Shown: in pieces, positions 1 through 8,435 of the stretch
Layout of the letters: each line of letters opens with the position of its first letter
Position numbering within the stretch: the first letter of the stretch is position 1
Assembly: GCF_000717645.1 (NCBI RefSeq)
Contig: NZ_JNZZ01000039.1
Coordinates: forward strand, 1 to 44,938
Length of the DNA: 44,938 bases
From: Streptomyces californicus
Lineage (GTDB): Bacteria; Actinomycetota; Actinomycetes; Streptomycetales; Streptomycetaceae
Direction of reading: 5' to 3'
The notes under the pieces: model-generated
What the model saw: the letters and a program-made list of their open reading frames with translations, nothing else
Databases searched by the model: none
Told to the model about the DNA's origin: nothing
Program-made: the position numbers and the translations under genes

Positions 1-384
1 GCCCCGCAGCACCCGGCCCCCGGTCTCCGCGATTCCCGCCCCGGCCTGTGCCCGGCCGCCCCCCGGCCTGTGCCCGGCCCCCCGGCCTGGGCCCGCCGGC
101 ACCCCGGCCTTCGCGATTCCCGCCCCCCGGCGACGGCACCCCGGGCCGCGTGCCAGGCCCCGGTTCCGTACCGCCGTCGTGTCTTCCCGCCCCTGCGTGG
201 AGCGGGCACCCTCGCCCCCACCCGGTGCCCGCTCCACGTTCCCCTCCCCGGCACCATTCCTGCTCCCCGGGGGACACGCTTATTCACCCCAACGGACGGG
301 CGCTCGGAGTGAACGGCGGGGGCGCGGGGGGCGCTTTCCCCGCCCGCGCGCTCCGGGCGATCACCGGCGGCCTACCGTCGCACC
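1..384. other. Intergenic region at left edge, GC-rich degenerate repeats
   Basis: I find no convincing gene here; the short open frames are low-complexity Pro/Arg/Ala translations. The first 100 bases contain three imperfect copies of a C4-GGCCTG(T/G)G-CCCG unit (about 39-57, 61-79 and 80-98), and the sequence CGCGATTCCCGCCCC occurs twice (28-42 and 113-127). A strong hairpin at 196-238 is listed separately. The stretch before the first gene holds no obvious Shine-Dalgarno sequence. Confidence 0.6.
196..238. terminator. Perfect 15-bp inverted repeat, probable terminator of an upstream gene
   Basis: CGTGGAGCGGGCACC (196-210) is the exact reverse complement of 224-238, with a 13-base loop. 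A pyrimidine-rich tract follows on the plus strand. It most likely ends transcription of a gene to the left of the window. Like most Streptomyces terminators it lacks a long U tail. Confidence 0.65.
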
Positions 385-3300
385 ATGGGCAGTGGGGACC
401 GGTCGAAACTGGTGAGCATCTGTGATCAGGCCGGCCGGCCGCGCGGGACGGGATTCGTCGCGGACGACCGCGGCACCGTCGTCACCGCTCACCAGGCCGT
501 CACCTCCCCGGGCCCGCTCCTCCTCCACGGCACCGGCGGCCGTACCTGCTCCGTCGCCCCCGATGACATCACCGCCCTGCCCGCACTCGGCCTCGCCCTG
601 CTCCGCACCGGCGGCCCCGACACCCTCGCCGCCGAGCCCCTGCCCATCGCCGGGCGCGAGCGTCCCGAACCCGGCGGCTACGTCGACATCGCCGCCCACG
701 GACGGCGCGAGGCCCGGGTGCTCGGCGCCACCCCCGCCACGTACACCGGCCCGGACGGCACCGGCCACCCGGTTCCCGACGCCCTGGAGCTGGCGCTCGG
801 CACCGACGGCCGCGACGCCCTGCGCTCCGGGGGCGCGGCCGTCGGCGGCCCCGTCACCGACCCGGCCACCGGCGCGGTCCTCGGCGTCCTGTGCACCACC
901 CTGACCGCCGCGCACCAGGCCGCCGGGCTCGCGCTGCCGATCGCCCGGGGAGCGGACGACACGCTCGACGCCCTGCTGCGGCGCAACGCCGCCGTCGCCC
1001 CCGCCTACGGTGCCCACCTCAACCTCGCCGGAGCCCTCCAGCTCACCGCCACCTCCGTCGGCTCGGCGGACGGCCCCGGGGCCCGCGTCGCCCCGGTCGA
1101 GCGGGAGGACGTCCACGCCGAGCTGGCCGGGTTCACCTCCGGTACGGCCCTGGTCCTCGGCCTCGTCGGCGCCCCCGGCACCGGCCGCACCACCGAGCTG
1201 GCCGCCCTCGCCGCCCGCCGCGCCGACGGCGGCGCTCCCGCCCCCACGCTCTGGCTGCGCGGCGCCGACCTGCTGGCCGAGGACGCCTCGATCGCGGACG
1301 CGGCGGAGCGGGCGCTCCTGCGCTCCGGCCGGATCGTCACCGCCGGCGGCGCCCTCGGCACCATGGACACGGCCACCCCCGAGCGCGTCGCCCGGCTCGC
1401 CGCCGACGCAGGGCAGCCGCTCCTGGTGGTCCTGGACGGCCCCGAGGAGATGCCGCCGCCGCTGGCCCACCGGCTCGCCGAGTGGACGGCCGCCACCGCC
1501 GCGTGGCTGCGCGAGCGGGGCGTCCGGCTCGTCGTCGCCTGCCGCCCCGAGCACTGGGAGACCGCGGGCGCCCTCTGGCCCCCGGACGCCCCGCACCGGC
1601 CGGGCCGTCCCGCCCGCCGGCTGCCGCCCGCCCTGCGCCTGGGCGACCTCACCCCCGAGCAGGCGGAGCGGGCCAAGGAGGCGTACGGCATCCCGGCCGC
1701 CGCCCTCGCCCCCGGCCACGACCGGCATCCGCTCACCCTGCGCCTCCTCGCCGAGGTCCGCGCCGCCCTGCCGCCGGACGTACCGGGCCGCCCCGACACC
1801 GAGGACGTGTTCGGCGCCCACCTCGACCTGCTCTGCGTACGCGCCGCCGTCCGCATCGCGGCAGCCGCCGACGAACAGCCGCGGGGCGCCGATGTGCGCC
1901 GGCTCGCCGCCCGGGTCTCGGGCCAGGTCCACGAGGCGGCCCGCCGCTGCCTGGGCCCCGGCCAGGGCGAGCTGGACCGGGAGGCGTTCGAGGAGATCTT
2001 CCCCTGGCGCACCGGCTGGGCGTCCGCCGTGCTGACCGAGGGACTGCTCGTCCCCGCCGGGGCCGGCTACCGGTTCGCCCACGAGGAGCTGGGCGACTGG
2101 GTGCAGGGCGCCCACCTCGACCTGGACGCGGCCCTGCGCTCCCTGGTGCACCGCTGGCACCGGGGGAGCGAGGAGCGCGACCGGGCCCCGCACCCCCACG
2201 GCCCGGACGAGCCCCGCAGCCTGCCCGTGCCCCGGCACCGCATCGGACCGGTCATCCAGGCGATGGTGCTCCTCGGCCGCCGCCAGGGCTCGGCCGCCCT
2301 CGCCCACCGGATGGCCGACCTCATCGAGGCGCTGGACCGGCTCTGGCCCGACGAGGGCCCGCGCGACGAGGACGCCGCCTGGTGGGCCGCCCATCTGCTG
2401 GGCGGCAGCCTCCTCCGGGTCGCCGACGCCCGCCCGTACCTGGGTGTCCTGCGGGTCCTCGCCGGCCGCATCACCCGCCGCTCCGCCGCCCCCGGGGGAG
2501 CCGGGGACCCCGGGGCGTACGCGGAGTTCGGCCCCTCGTTCTGGCGGCGGCTGCGGCTGCCCGAGGAGGACCGGATCGATCTGCTCCGCCGCCTCGTGCC
2601 CGCCGACGGACTGCCCCGCGCCGACGGCGACGTACGGTACCTGGACGCCGTCGCCCACCGCCTGGCCCTCGACGCCCCCGCCGTACAGCCGCTGCTGTGC
2701 CGCTGGTTCACCGACGAGCGCCCGCTGCTCGGGGGACCCGCCGCGCCGGACGCGCCGCGGCGGCCCACCGTCGCCGCCGCCGCGCAGGCCCTCCTGTACG
2801 CCCGCCGCGGTCTCGCCCCCGACGCCCTGGCCGACGCGCTGATCGCCACCCCGCACCAGCGCGCCGGGGAGCTGCTCGCCGCCCTCGCGGACGACGAGCC
2901 CACCGCGCTCTGCCGCGCCGTCGAGCGCTGGGCCCGCGACGAGGACCGACCGGCCCGCCGCGCCGCCGCCGCCCGGTACGCGGGCCTCCTCCAGCAGCGC
3001 GTCACCGCCGAGGGCGACCGGGCCCTGCTGCGCTCCGCCGCCGAGACCGTCCTGGACCGCCCCGAGGACGCCGAGCTGCACGCGTCCGCCCGCGCCGTCC
3101 TCGTCCGCGACCCCAAGTCCCGGGGCCGCCACCTCCCGGACACCCTCCGCGCCTTCGCCACCGGCGACACCCGGGTCCCCCTCGAACTCCTCGCCGAGGT
3201 GTTCCCGGCCCACCCGGAGCCCGTCCTCGCCGCCCTCCGCGCCCGGCTCGCCCGCCCCGGCGACGGCGGGGCGTCGGTGCTGCGGGCCCTCGCCGGTCTC

Positions 3301-3906
3301 GACACGCCCGCACTCGCGCTGCACGTCGCCGGGCTCGTACGGGAGTACATCGACGCCCACCCGGACGACGGCACGCACGCCGCCGAGTACGTCGACCTCC
3401 GCCTCGAACACGGGCCCGCCGCCCGCGCCCTGCTGCTGCCCCTGGTGACCGGGCTGCTGCGGGACCGCCCCGCGCCGCCGCCGGTCCGGGCCGCGCTGGC
3501 CCGGGTCCTCGCCGGCCCCGGGAGCACCGACTCGCGCCCCCTGCGCGCCGAGCTGCTGGAGGTCCTGCTGGAGTTCGAGCAGACCACCGGACGCGACCCG
3601 GACGTGCTGGAGGCCCTGCTGCGGGCCGCCGCCGAGGGATCGGAGTGCCGCCCCGAGATCCGTACGCGCGCCCTCGTCCACCGCACCGGCATGCTCCTCG
3701 TCCGCACCCCCGAGGGAGCCGCCCGCTTCGACCGGGTGCTGGTCGACAGCGCCCGTGACGTGCCCGGATTCGCCGGCCTCCTCACCCGATGGCTGACCGA
3801 GGCCCCCGAGGAGTGGGCCGCGGTCCTCGGCCCGGACACCCGGCGGGCCCTGGGGTGTCCCCGGCCGACCCTGACCGGATCCGTGCCGCGGCCCGTCCGG
3901 TCCTGA
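385..3906 (+). CDS. Degenerate trypsin-like domain fused to a P-loop (STAND-type) NTPase and helical C-terminus
   Basis: A 1173-aa protein. Residues 1-190 read as a trypsin/HtrA-like fold: GTGFVADDRGTVVTAH gives the position of the catalytic His (H36). The Asp position reads GLALL instead of DLALL, and the serine loop reads AAVGGPV, so Asp appears replaced by Gly and Ser by Val153 (or the Ser has shifted to S148). Residues 258-480 look like a nucleotide-binding domain. Its Walker-A-like GAPGTGRTT (262-270) has Arg268 in place of Lys, the Walker B is LLVVLD351, and an ACRPE sensor-like strand follows. The remaining 650 residues are Ala/Leu/Arg-rich and probably helical repeats. The plan resembles protease-STAND NTPase proteins proposed as signalling or conflict switches. 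No good ribosome site precedes the ATG, so the mRNA may be leaderless. Function unknown. Confidence 0.75.
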   Translation: MGSGDRSKLVSICDQAGRPRGTGFVADDRGTVVTAHQAVTSPGPLLLHGTGGRTCSVAPDDITALPALGLALLRTGGPDTLAAEPLPIAGRERPEPGGYVDIAAHGRREARVLGATPATYTGPDGTGHPVPDALELALGTDGRDALRSGGAAVGGPVTDPATGAVLGVLCTTLTAAHQAAGLALPIARGADDTLDALLRRNAAVAPAYGAHLNLAGALQLTATSVGSADGPGARVAPVEREDVHAELAGFTSGTALVLGLVGAPGTGRTTELAALAARRADGGAPAPTLWLRGADLLAEDASIADAAERALLRSGRIVTAGGALGTMDTATPERVARLAADAGQPLLVVLDGPEEMPPPLAHRLAEWTAATAAWLRERGVRLVVACRPEHWETAGALWPPDAPHRPGRPARRLPPALRLGDLTPEQAERAKEAYGIPAAALAPGHDRHPLTLRLLAEVRAALPPDVPGRPDTEDVFGAHLDLLCVRAAVRIAAAADEQPRGADVRRLAARVSGQVHEAARRCLGPGQGELDREAFEEIFPWRTGWASAVLTEGLLVPAGAGYRFAHEELGDWVQGAHLDLDAALRSLVHRWHRGSEERDRAPHPHGPDEPRSLPVPRHRIGPVIQAMVLLGRRQGSAALAHRMADLIEALDRLWPDEGPRDEDAAWWAAHLLGGSLLRVADARPYLGVLRVLAGRITRRSAAPGGAGDPGAYAEFGPSFWRRLRLPEEDRIDLLRRLVPADGLPRADGDVRYLDAVAHRLALDAPAVQPLLCRWFTDERPLLGGPAAPDAPRRPTVAAAAQALLYARRGLAPDALADALIATPHQRAGELLAALADDEPTALCRAVERWARDEDRPARRAAAARYAGLLQQRVTAEGDRALLRSAAETVLDRPEDAELHASARAVLVRDPKSRGRHLPDTLRAFATGDTRVPLELLAEVFPAHPEPVLAALRARLARPGDGGASVLRALAGLDTPALALHVAGLVREYIDAHPDDGTHAAEYVDLRLEHGPAARALLLPLVTGLLRDRPAPPPVRAALARVLAGPGSTDSRPLRAELLEVLLEFEQTTGRDPDVLEALLRAAAEGSECRPEIRTRALVHRTGMLLVRTPEGAARFDRVLVDSARDVPGFAGLLTRWLTEAPEEWAAVLGPDTRRALGCPRPTLTGSVPRPVRS

Positions 3907-4050
3907 TCCGCCGGACGCCCCGGCCGCATCGGAGACATCACGTCCGCGGATGCCGATGCCGATGCAGGCGGCGGGACGGGAGCATGGCAGTCTTAGACCT
4001 GCGCAATCGACTAAAGACACGTACACAGGTTCGGGCGAGGAGCGGTCTCA

Positions 4051-5007
4051 GTGCAGCGCTGGCGTGGCTTGGAGGACATCCCCCAGGACTGGGGACGCAG
4101 CGTCGTCACCATCGGCTCCTACGACGGTGTGCACCGCGGACACCAGCTGATCATCGGCCGCGCCGTCGAGCGCGCCCGTGAGCTGGGCGTCCCGTCCGTC
4201 GTCGTCACCTTCGACCCGCACCCCAGCGAGGTCGTCCGCCCCGGCAGCCACCCGCCGCTGCTCGCCCCGCACCACCGGCGCGCCGAGCTGATGGCGGAGC
4301 TGGGCGTGGACGCCGTGCTGGTCCTGCCGTTCACCGCGGAGTTCTCCAAGCTGGCGCCCGCCGACTTCATCGCGAAGGTCCTCGTCGACCGCCTCCACGC
4401 GAAGGCCGTCATCGAGGGCCCCAACTTCCGCTTCGGGCACAAGGCCGCCGGCAACGTCGAACTGCTGGCCGAGCTGGGCGCCGCCTACGACTACACCGTC
4501 GAGGTCATCGACCTGTACGTCACCGGGGAGGCGGGCGGCGGACTGCCGTTCTCCTCCACGCTGACCCGCCGGCTGATCGCCGAGGGCGACGTCACCGGGG
4601 CCGCCGAGATCCTGGGCCGCCCGCACCGGGTCGAGGGCATCGTCGTGCGCGGCGCGCAGCGCGGCCGCGAGCTGGGCTACCCCACGGCCAACGTCGAGAC
4701 CCTGCCGCACACCGCGATCCCGGCCGACGGCGTCTACGCCGGCTGGCTGGAGGTCGACGGCGAGTCGATGCCCGCCGCGATCTCGGTCGGCACGAACCCG
4801 CAGTTCGACGCGGTCGAGCGCACTGTGGAGGCGTACGCGATCGACCGCGTCGACCTCGACCTGTACGGGCTGCACGTGGCCGTCGACTTCCTCGCGTACG
4901 TGCGCGGCATGCTGAAGTTCGACACGATCGACGACCTGGTCGTCGCGATGGCCGCCGACGTGAAGCGCTGCGGCGAGCTGACCGCCGCCTACGCCCGGAC
5001 CCACTGA
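4051..5007 (+). CDS. ribF: Bifunctional riboflavin kinase / FAD synthetase
   Basis: RibF phosphorylates riboflavin to FMN and adenylylates FMN to FAD in the cytoplasm. The 318-aa length is normal for the family. The N-terminal nucleotidyltransferase half carries TIGSYDGVHRGHQ (usually GNFDGVHxGHQ), and the C-terminal riboflavin-kinase half carries GRELGYPTANVET. The GTG start is preceded by GAGGAG (4037-4042) with 8 bases between. A 144-base gap separates it from the upstream NTPase gene, so it probably has its own promoter. In Streptomyces ribF normally follows truB and rbfA; here the large NTPase gene lies directly upstream instead. Confidence 0.95.
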   Translation: MQRWRGLEDIPQDWGRSVVTIGSYDGVHRGHQLIIGRAVERARELGVPSVVVTFDPHPSEVVRPGSHPPLLAPHHRRAELMAELGVDAVLVLPFTAEFSKLAPADFIAKVLVDRLHAKAVIEGPNFRFGHKAAGNVELLAELGAAYDYTVEVIDLYVTGEAGGGLPFSSTLTRRLIAEGDVTGAAEILGRPHRVEGIVVRGAQRGRELGYPTANVETLPHTAIPADGVYAGWLEVDGESMPAAISVGTNPQFDAVERTVEAYAIDRVDLDLYGLHVAVDFLAYVRGMLKFDTIDDLVVAMAADVKRCGELTAAYARTH

Positions 5008-5056
5008 CGCCCCGTCTCCCCGTGCGCCGCGACCGGGGACGGCGGATGCTGACAGG

Positions 5057-6187
5057 GTGCGCGACATCCTGCCCGACCTCCGTGCCCGGTGCGCCGACGG
5101 CGTCCCCTTCGCCCTGGCGACCGTCGTCGCGGTGCACGGCAGCGCGCCCCGCGACCCGGGCGCGGTCATGGCCGTCGACGCGGCGGGCGCCGTGCTCGGC
5201 AGTGTCTCCGGCGGCTGTGTGGAAAGTGATCTGTACGAGGCGGCCCGCGAGGTGCTCGCCGGGGCGCCTCCGCGCGTGGTCGCGTACGGGATCAGCGACG
5301 ACGAGGCGTTCGGCGCCGGACTGACGTGCGGCGGCACGATCGAGGTGCTGGTGCGCGCGTACGCGACCGGGGCCGAGCGCGACGGACTCGCGGCCCTGCT
5401 GGAGCTGATCGCCGCCGGCCGGCCCGTCGCCGAGGCCACCGTCCTGTCCGGCGCGGCGGAGACCGGGGCCCGGCTGGTCGTCCGCCCCGCCGGCGCCGGG
5501 CCCACCACCGGGACGCTCGGCTCCGAGGGGCTCGACGCGGCCGTCACCGACGACGCCCGCGGCCTGCTGGCCCAGGGACGCACCGGCGTCCAGCGGTACG
5601 GGGCGTTGGGGCAGCGCCGGATGCAGGAGGTGGCCGTCTTCGTCCGGACGTACGCCCCGCCGCCCCGCATGCTCGTCTTCGGCGCGATCGACCACGCGGC
5701 CGCCACCGCCCGGATCGGCGCGTTCCTCGGCTACCGGGTCACCGTCTGCGACGCCCGCCCCGCCTTCGCCACCCGGGAGCGCTTCCCCACGGCCGACGAG
5801 GTGGTCCGCGCCTGGCCGCACACCTACCTGGAGTCCACCGAGGTGGACGCCCGCACCGCGATCTGCGTCCTCACCCACGACCCGAGGTTCGATGTGCCGC
5901 TGCTCGTCGCCGCGCTGCGCACGCCCGCCGCGTACATCGGGGTGATGGGCAGCCGCCGCACCCACCACGACCGGCTCGCCCGGCTGCGCGCGGCCGGCGT
6001 GGACGAGGCGGGGCTCGCCCGCCTGGCCTCACCCGTGGGCCTCGACCTCGGAGCCCGTACGCCGGAGGAGACGGCGGTCTCCATCGCGGCCGAGATCATC
6101 CAGCACCGCTGGGGCGGTACGGGACGGCCGCTGGGGGAGCTGACGGGGGCGATCCACCACCCCGGCGGGCCCGCCCCGCCGCGCTGA
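5057..6187 (+). CDS. XdhC/CoxI family protein (molybdenum-cofactor insertion type)
   Basis: A 376-aa protein. The N-terminal part has GSAPRDPGAVMAV and GSVSGGCVESDL, typical of the XdhC/CoxI domain. The C-terminal part is a Rossmann-like XdhC domain (MLVFGAIDHAAATARIGAFL, then VTVCDARPAFATRERFP and GVMGSRRTH). XdhC proteins bind molybdenum cofactor and help insert it, sulfurated, into xanthine dehydrogenase-type enzymes. No molybdoenzyme gene is present in this window, so its client is unknown. The GTG start at 5057 begins the conserved domain, and no better start lies upstream. It lies 49 bases after ribF and converges on the MFS gene with only 33 bases between. Confidence 0.88.
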   Translation: MRDILPDLRARCADGVPFALATVVAVHGSAPRDPGAVMAVDAAGAVLGSVSGGCVESDLYEAAREVLAGAPPRVVAYGISDDEAFGAGLTCGGTIEVLVRAYATGAERDGLAALLELIAAGRPVAEATVLSGAAETGARLVVRPAGAGPTTGTLGSEGLDAAVTDDARGLLAQGRTGVQRYGALGQRRMQEVAVFVRTYAPPPRMLVFGAIDHAAATARIGAFLGYRVTVCDARPAFATRERFPTADEVVRAWPHTYLESTEVDARTAICVLTHDPRFDVPLLVAALRTPAAYIGVMGSRRTHHDRLARLRAAGVDEAGLARLASPVGLDLGARTPEETAVSIAAEIIQHRWGGTGRPLGELTGAIHHPGGPAPPR

Positions 6188-6220
6188 CCGGTGCGGCCTC
6201 CGCCGGCCGGCCCACGCTGG

Positions 6221-7549
6221 TCAGGGTGCCGCCCGCGCACCGTCCTGAGCAGCGGCCTCCCGCGGTGCGCCGTCCTCGCGGGAGCGGTCCATCTCCCGCC
6301 ACTCCGGCCGCAGTCCGGACAGGGTCGTGGTGAGCAGGTACGCGGCCCCGCAGACGAGCAGCACCGGCGTCAGCCCGGTGGCCGTCACCGCCGCCCCGGC
6401 GAGCAGCCCGCCGAGCGGGATGCCGGACCAGGCCAGCGAGTCCCCGAGGGCGTTGACCCGGCCCAGCATTCCGCGCGGTACGCGCTCGACGAGGACGGCG
6501 CCCAGCACGGGGTTGATGAACCCCGCCCCGAACCCGCTGACGGCGAAGACGGCCAGCACCGCGCCCAGGGGGGCGTCCAGCGCGAGGACCAGGAACCTGG
6601 GCGCGCCGGCCAGCAGGAATCCGCCGAGGACCACGAGCCGCCGGGGGATCCGGTGCGCGGCCATCGAGGCGATGAGGCTCCCGCCCACCGCGGCGGCCCC
6701 CATCGTGGTGCTGATCAGGCCGATCGCCGCCGGGCCGTGGCCGGACGCCCCGGCCCAGACGGGGACCAGCAGCGTGGATATCGCCGCGTCCAGCAGGTTG
6801 GTGATCCCGACCATGACGATGACGGTGAGCAGCAGCGGATCGCGGCGCAGGAAGGTGAGGCCCTCGCCGAACCGCCGCCAGTAGCCCGGCTCCCGGGCGT
6901 CGGCGGGCGCCGAGGAGTCGACGACCGGACGCCCCGTGCCGCGCGGCAGCGCGATGGCGACGATCAGCGAACCGAGCACGAAGCAGCCCGCGTTCACGAT
7001 CAGGCCCGTCATGGGGCCGAGCAGCGCCACCAAGGCGCCGCCCGCCGCCGGGCCGATGGTGGAGGCGAGGCGTTCGATGACCCCGGACAGGCCCATGGCC
7101 CGCTCCAGGGGGGTGCCGGCGCGCTCGGCGGCCTCCGGGACCATGACCTCCTTCGCCAGGTCGCCCGGACCGCGAGCGGCCCCGATCGCCGCGACCAGGC
7201 CCAGCAGGATCGGGAAGGAGAGCAGGTCCAGGGTGTGCAGCACGGGGATCGCCGCGGCGGAGGCGGCGCTCGCCAGATCCGTGGTCCAGGAGACGGTCCG
7301 CGGGCCCGTACGGTCCACCAGCGGCCCGGCCAACGCCTTGACCAGGACGTACGGCGCCATCTCGCAGAAGGCGACCAGCCCGGTCAGGGTCGCGCTGCCC
7401 GTGGTGACCAGGACGAACCAGGGCAGGGCGATCAGGGAGATCCGGGTGCCGGTCACGGACGCGGCGATGGCCGCCAGAACTCCGGCCAGCGGCCGTAACG
7501 ACCGTTCGGCGGGTATCACGCCGGCGCCGGCCGGGCCGCCGGCGCTCAC
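6221..7549 (-). CDS. MFS transporter
   Basis: A 442-aa integral membrane protein with about 12 hydrophobic segments and the EntS/MFS_3-like pattern, for example ASVTGTRISLIALPWFVL in helix 1 and a loop with DRTGPR after helix 2. It is likely a proton-driven exporter; the substrate cannot be read from sequence. I chose the GTG at 7549 because it overlaps the arsR-family stop codon as GTGA, giving translational coupling. The open frame continues upstream but reads as Arg/Ala-rich nonsense antiparallel to the regulator. Co-transcription with the ArsR-family gene suggests that repressor controls this exporter. Confidence 0.88.
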   Translation of the reverse strand: MSAGGPAGAGVIPAERSLRPLAGVLAAIAASVTGTRISLIALPWFVLVTTGSATLTGLVAFCEMAPYVLVKALAGPLVDRTGPRTVSWTTDLASAASAAAIPVLHTLDLLSFPILLGLVAAIGAARGPGDLAKEVMVPEAAERAGTPLERAMGLSGVIERLASTIGPAAGGALVALLGPMTGLIVNAGCFVLGSLIVAIALPRGTGRPVVDSSAPADAREPGYWRRFGEGLTFLRRDPLLLTVIVMVGITNLLDAAISTLLVPVWAGASGHGPAAIGLISTTMGAAAVGGSLIASMAAHRIPRRLVVLGGFLLAGAPRFLVLALDAPLGAVLAVFAVSGFGAGFINPVLGAVLVERVPRGMLGRVNALGDSLAWSGIPLGGLLAGAAVTATGLTPVLLVCGAAYLLTTTLSGLRPEWREMDRSREDGAPREAAAQDGARAAP

Positions 7550-8181
7550 GGCGCCTCCGCTTCCGTCGCGGGCGTGTTCGGCTCGGGCAGGATGTGGGTG
7601 ATGACGCCGACCCGCTCGGCGCCCGCCGGGGCGGTCGCCGCGTTCTCCGGGGTGTCGCGCCGGTAGCGGCCGAGGACGTCCGCCAGTTCCCGGTAGAGCT
7701 CGGCCGTCTCCTCGGGCGTGAGCCGCAGCACCCAGTCGCTCAGGTCGAACCGGTCCCGCCAGGCGCGGGGCATCGTCTGGAGTCCGTTGAGCGTCTGCTG
7801 GGCGCGCAGCGCGTAGATGGAGGCGACGGACTGCTGGTAGGCGAGGGCGGCCGCGGGCTCCCGCTCGGCCAGCTCCGGGTCGTTGAACCAGGTCGACCGG
7901 TACACGGAGCGCCACCACCGTTCACGGGCGTTGCCGCGTTCCGTGTCCTCCTCCACGAAGCCGGCCGCCCCGAGCTGGCGCAGGTGGTAGCTGGCTGTTC
8001 CGGAGTTCACCCCCAACTGCTCCGCGAGCCGGGTGGCCGTGGACGGGCCGTGCTTCCGCAGCAGCCCGATCACCTGGACACGGACGGGATGCGCCATGGC
8101 GCGGAGCCCTTTGGCGTCCAGGACGACCGATCCCTCGTCCTGCGAGGGGTCGTCGGAAGGGTGGGGTGTCGTGTCGGTCAT
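7546..8181 (-). CDS. ArsR/HTH_20-type winged-helix regulator
   Basis: A 211-aa protein with an N-terminal winged helix at about residues 25-85: LRAMAHPVRVQVIGLLRKHG, then TATRLAEQLGVNSGTASYHL as helix-turn-helix, then GFVEED and the wing RWWRS. The C-terminal half (FNDPELAEREPAAALAY...) is the extended domain seen in Streptomyces ArsR-like regulators encoded beside MFS exporters. No Cys-based metal site (ELCVCD-type) is present, so it is probably not a metal sensor. The ATG at 8181 lies only 7 bases from a -10 box and lacks a Shine-Dalgarno, so a leaderless transcript is likely. It overlaps the MFS start by 4 bases. Confidence 0.9.
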   Translation of the reverse strand: MTDTTPHPSDDPSQDEGSVVLDAKGLRAMAHPVRVQVIGLLRKHGPSTATRLAEQLGVNSGTASYHLRQLGAAGFVEEDTERGNARERWWRSVYRSTWFNDPELAEREPAAALAYQQSVASIYALRAQQTLNGLQTMPRAWRDRFDLSDWVLRLTPEETAELYRELADVLGRYRRDTPENAATAPAGAERVGVITHILPEPNTPATEAEAP

Positions 8182-8188
8182 GGGGCAC

Positions 8189-8241
8189 ACACTAGATTGC
8201 GAAGAGTTCTTCGCAAAGGTTTCTTCGCAAAGAACTCTTCG
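8189..8241 (-). promoter_or_regulatory. arsR-family promoter with nested operator repeats
   Basis: On the minus strand TTTGCG, 17 bases and TAGTGT (-10 at 8194-8189) fit a sigma-70-type promoter whose start would lie at the ATG. The spacer and flank are filled by a near-perfect palindrome TTGCGAAGAGTTCTTCGCAA (8197-8216). There is also a perfect 12-bp inverted repeat, CGAAGAGTTCTT at 8200-8211 against AAGAACTCTTCG at 8230-8241. TTCTTCGCAAAG is repeated directly at 8207-8218 and 8221-8232. This is most likely the autoregulatory operator. Confidence 0.75.
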
Positions 8242-8264
8242 TAGTCGATGCTGCCGGTGGGCCG

Positions 8265-8381
8265 ATGGAACGACGGGCGCGCAAGCGGTTCTTCCCCGAC
8301 GGCGTGCGCCTCGATCTCGAACCGGTCGAGGAGCGCGCCATCGCCATTGGGCTGGTCCACGCCCGCTACCGGACCCGCTGA
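8265..8381 (+). CDS. Possible 38-aa basic small protein, divergent from the arsR-family gene
   Basis: An ATG frame of 38 codons (MERRARKRFFPDG...ARYRTR) lies directly after the arsR operator on the opposite strand and ends 8 bases before a strong terminator. The codon usage looks Streptomyces-like, with G/C at most third positions. The ribosome site is weak. It could be a genuine small protein controlled by the same operator, a remnant of a larger gene, or chance. I do not recognise it. Confidence 0.35.
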   Translation: MERRARKRFFPDGVRLDLEPVEERAIAIGLVHARYRTR

Positions 8382-8389
8382 AAGCAGCA

Positions 8390-8429
8390 CCCTCCCCGGG
8401 CCGCAGATGAGCCGGCGGCCCGGGGAGGG
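8390..8429. terminator. Perfect 15-bp hairpin, bidirectional terminator
   Basis: CCCTCCCCGGGCCGC (8390-8404) pairs perfectly with 8415-8429 around a 10-base loop. It lies 6 bases beyond the stop of the reverse-strand ABC operon and 8 bases after the possible small ORF, so it can serve both. Confidence 0.8.
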
Positions 8430-8435
8430 GCGTGC

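Noticed and set aside
1..110. Short repeats at the left edge as a CRISPR-like array
   Set aside because: Units are degenerate, 19-22 bases apart without unique spacers, and no cas genes are present.
3993..4017. TTAGAC ... TAAAGA as a ribF promoter
   Set aside because: Only 13 bases separate the two hexamers, too short for a normal promoter.
361..4026. 1221-aa reverse-strand open frame
   Set aside because: Gly/Ala/Val/Arg-rich antisense shadow of the protease-NTPase gene; the forward frame has recognisable domains and the right third-base G/C pattern.
6221..7918. 565-aa version of the MFS transporter
   Set aside because: The extra 123 residues lie over the arsR-family gene in another frame; GTG 7549 gives the coupled start.
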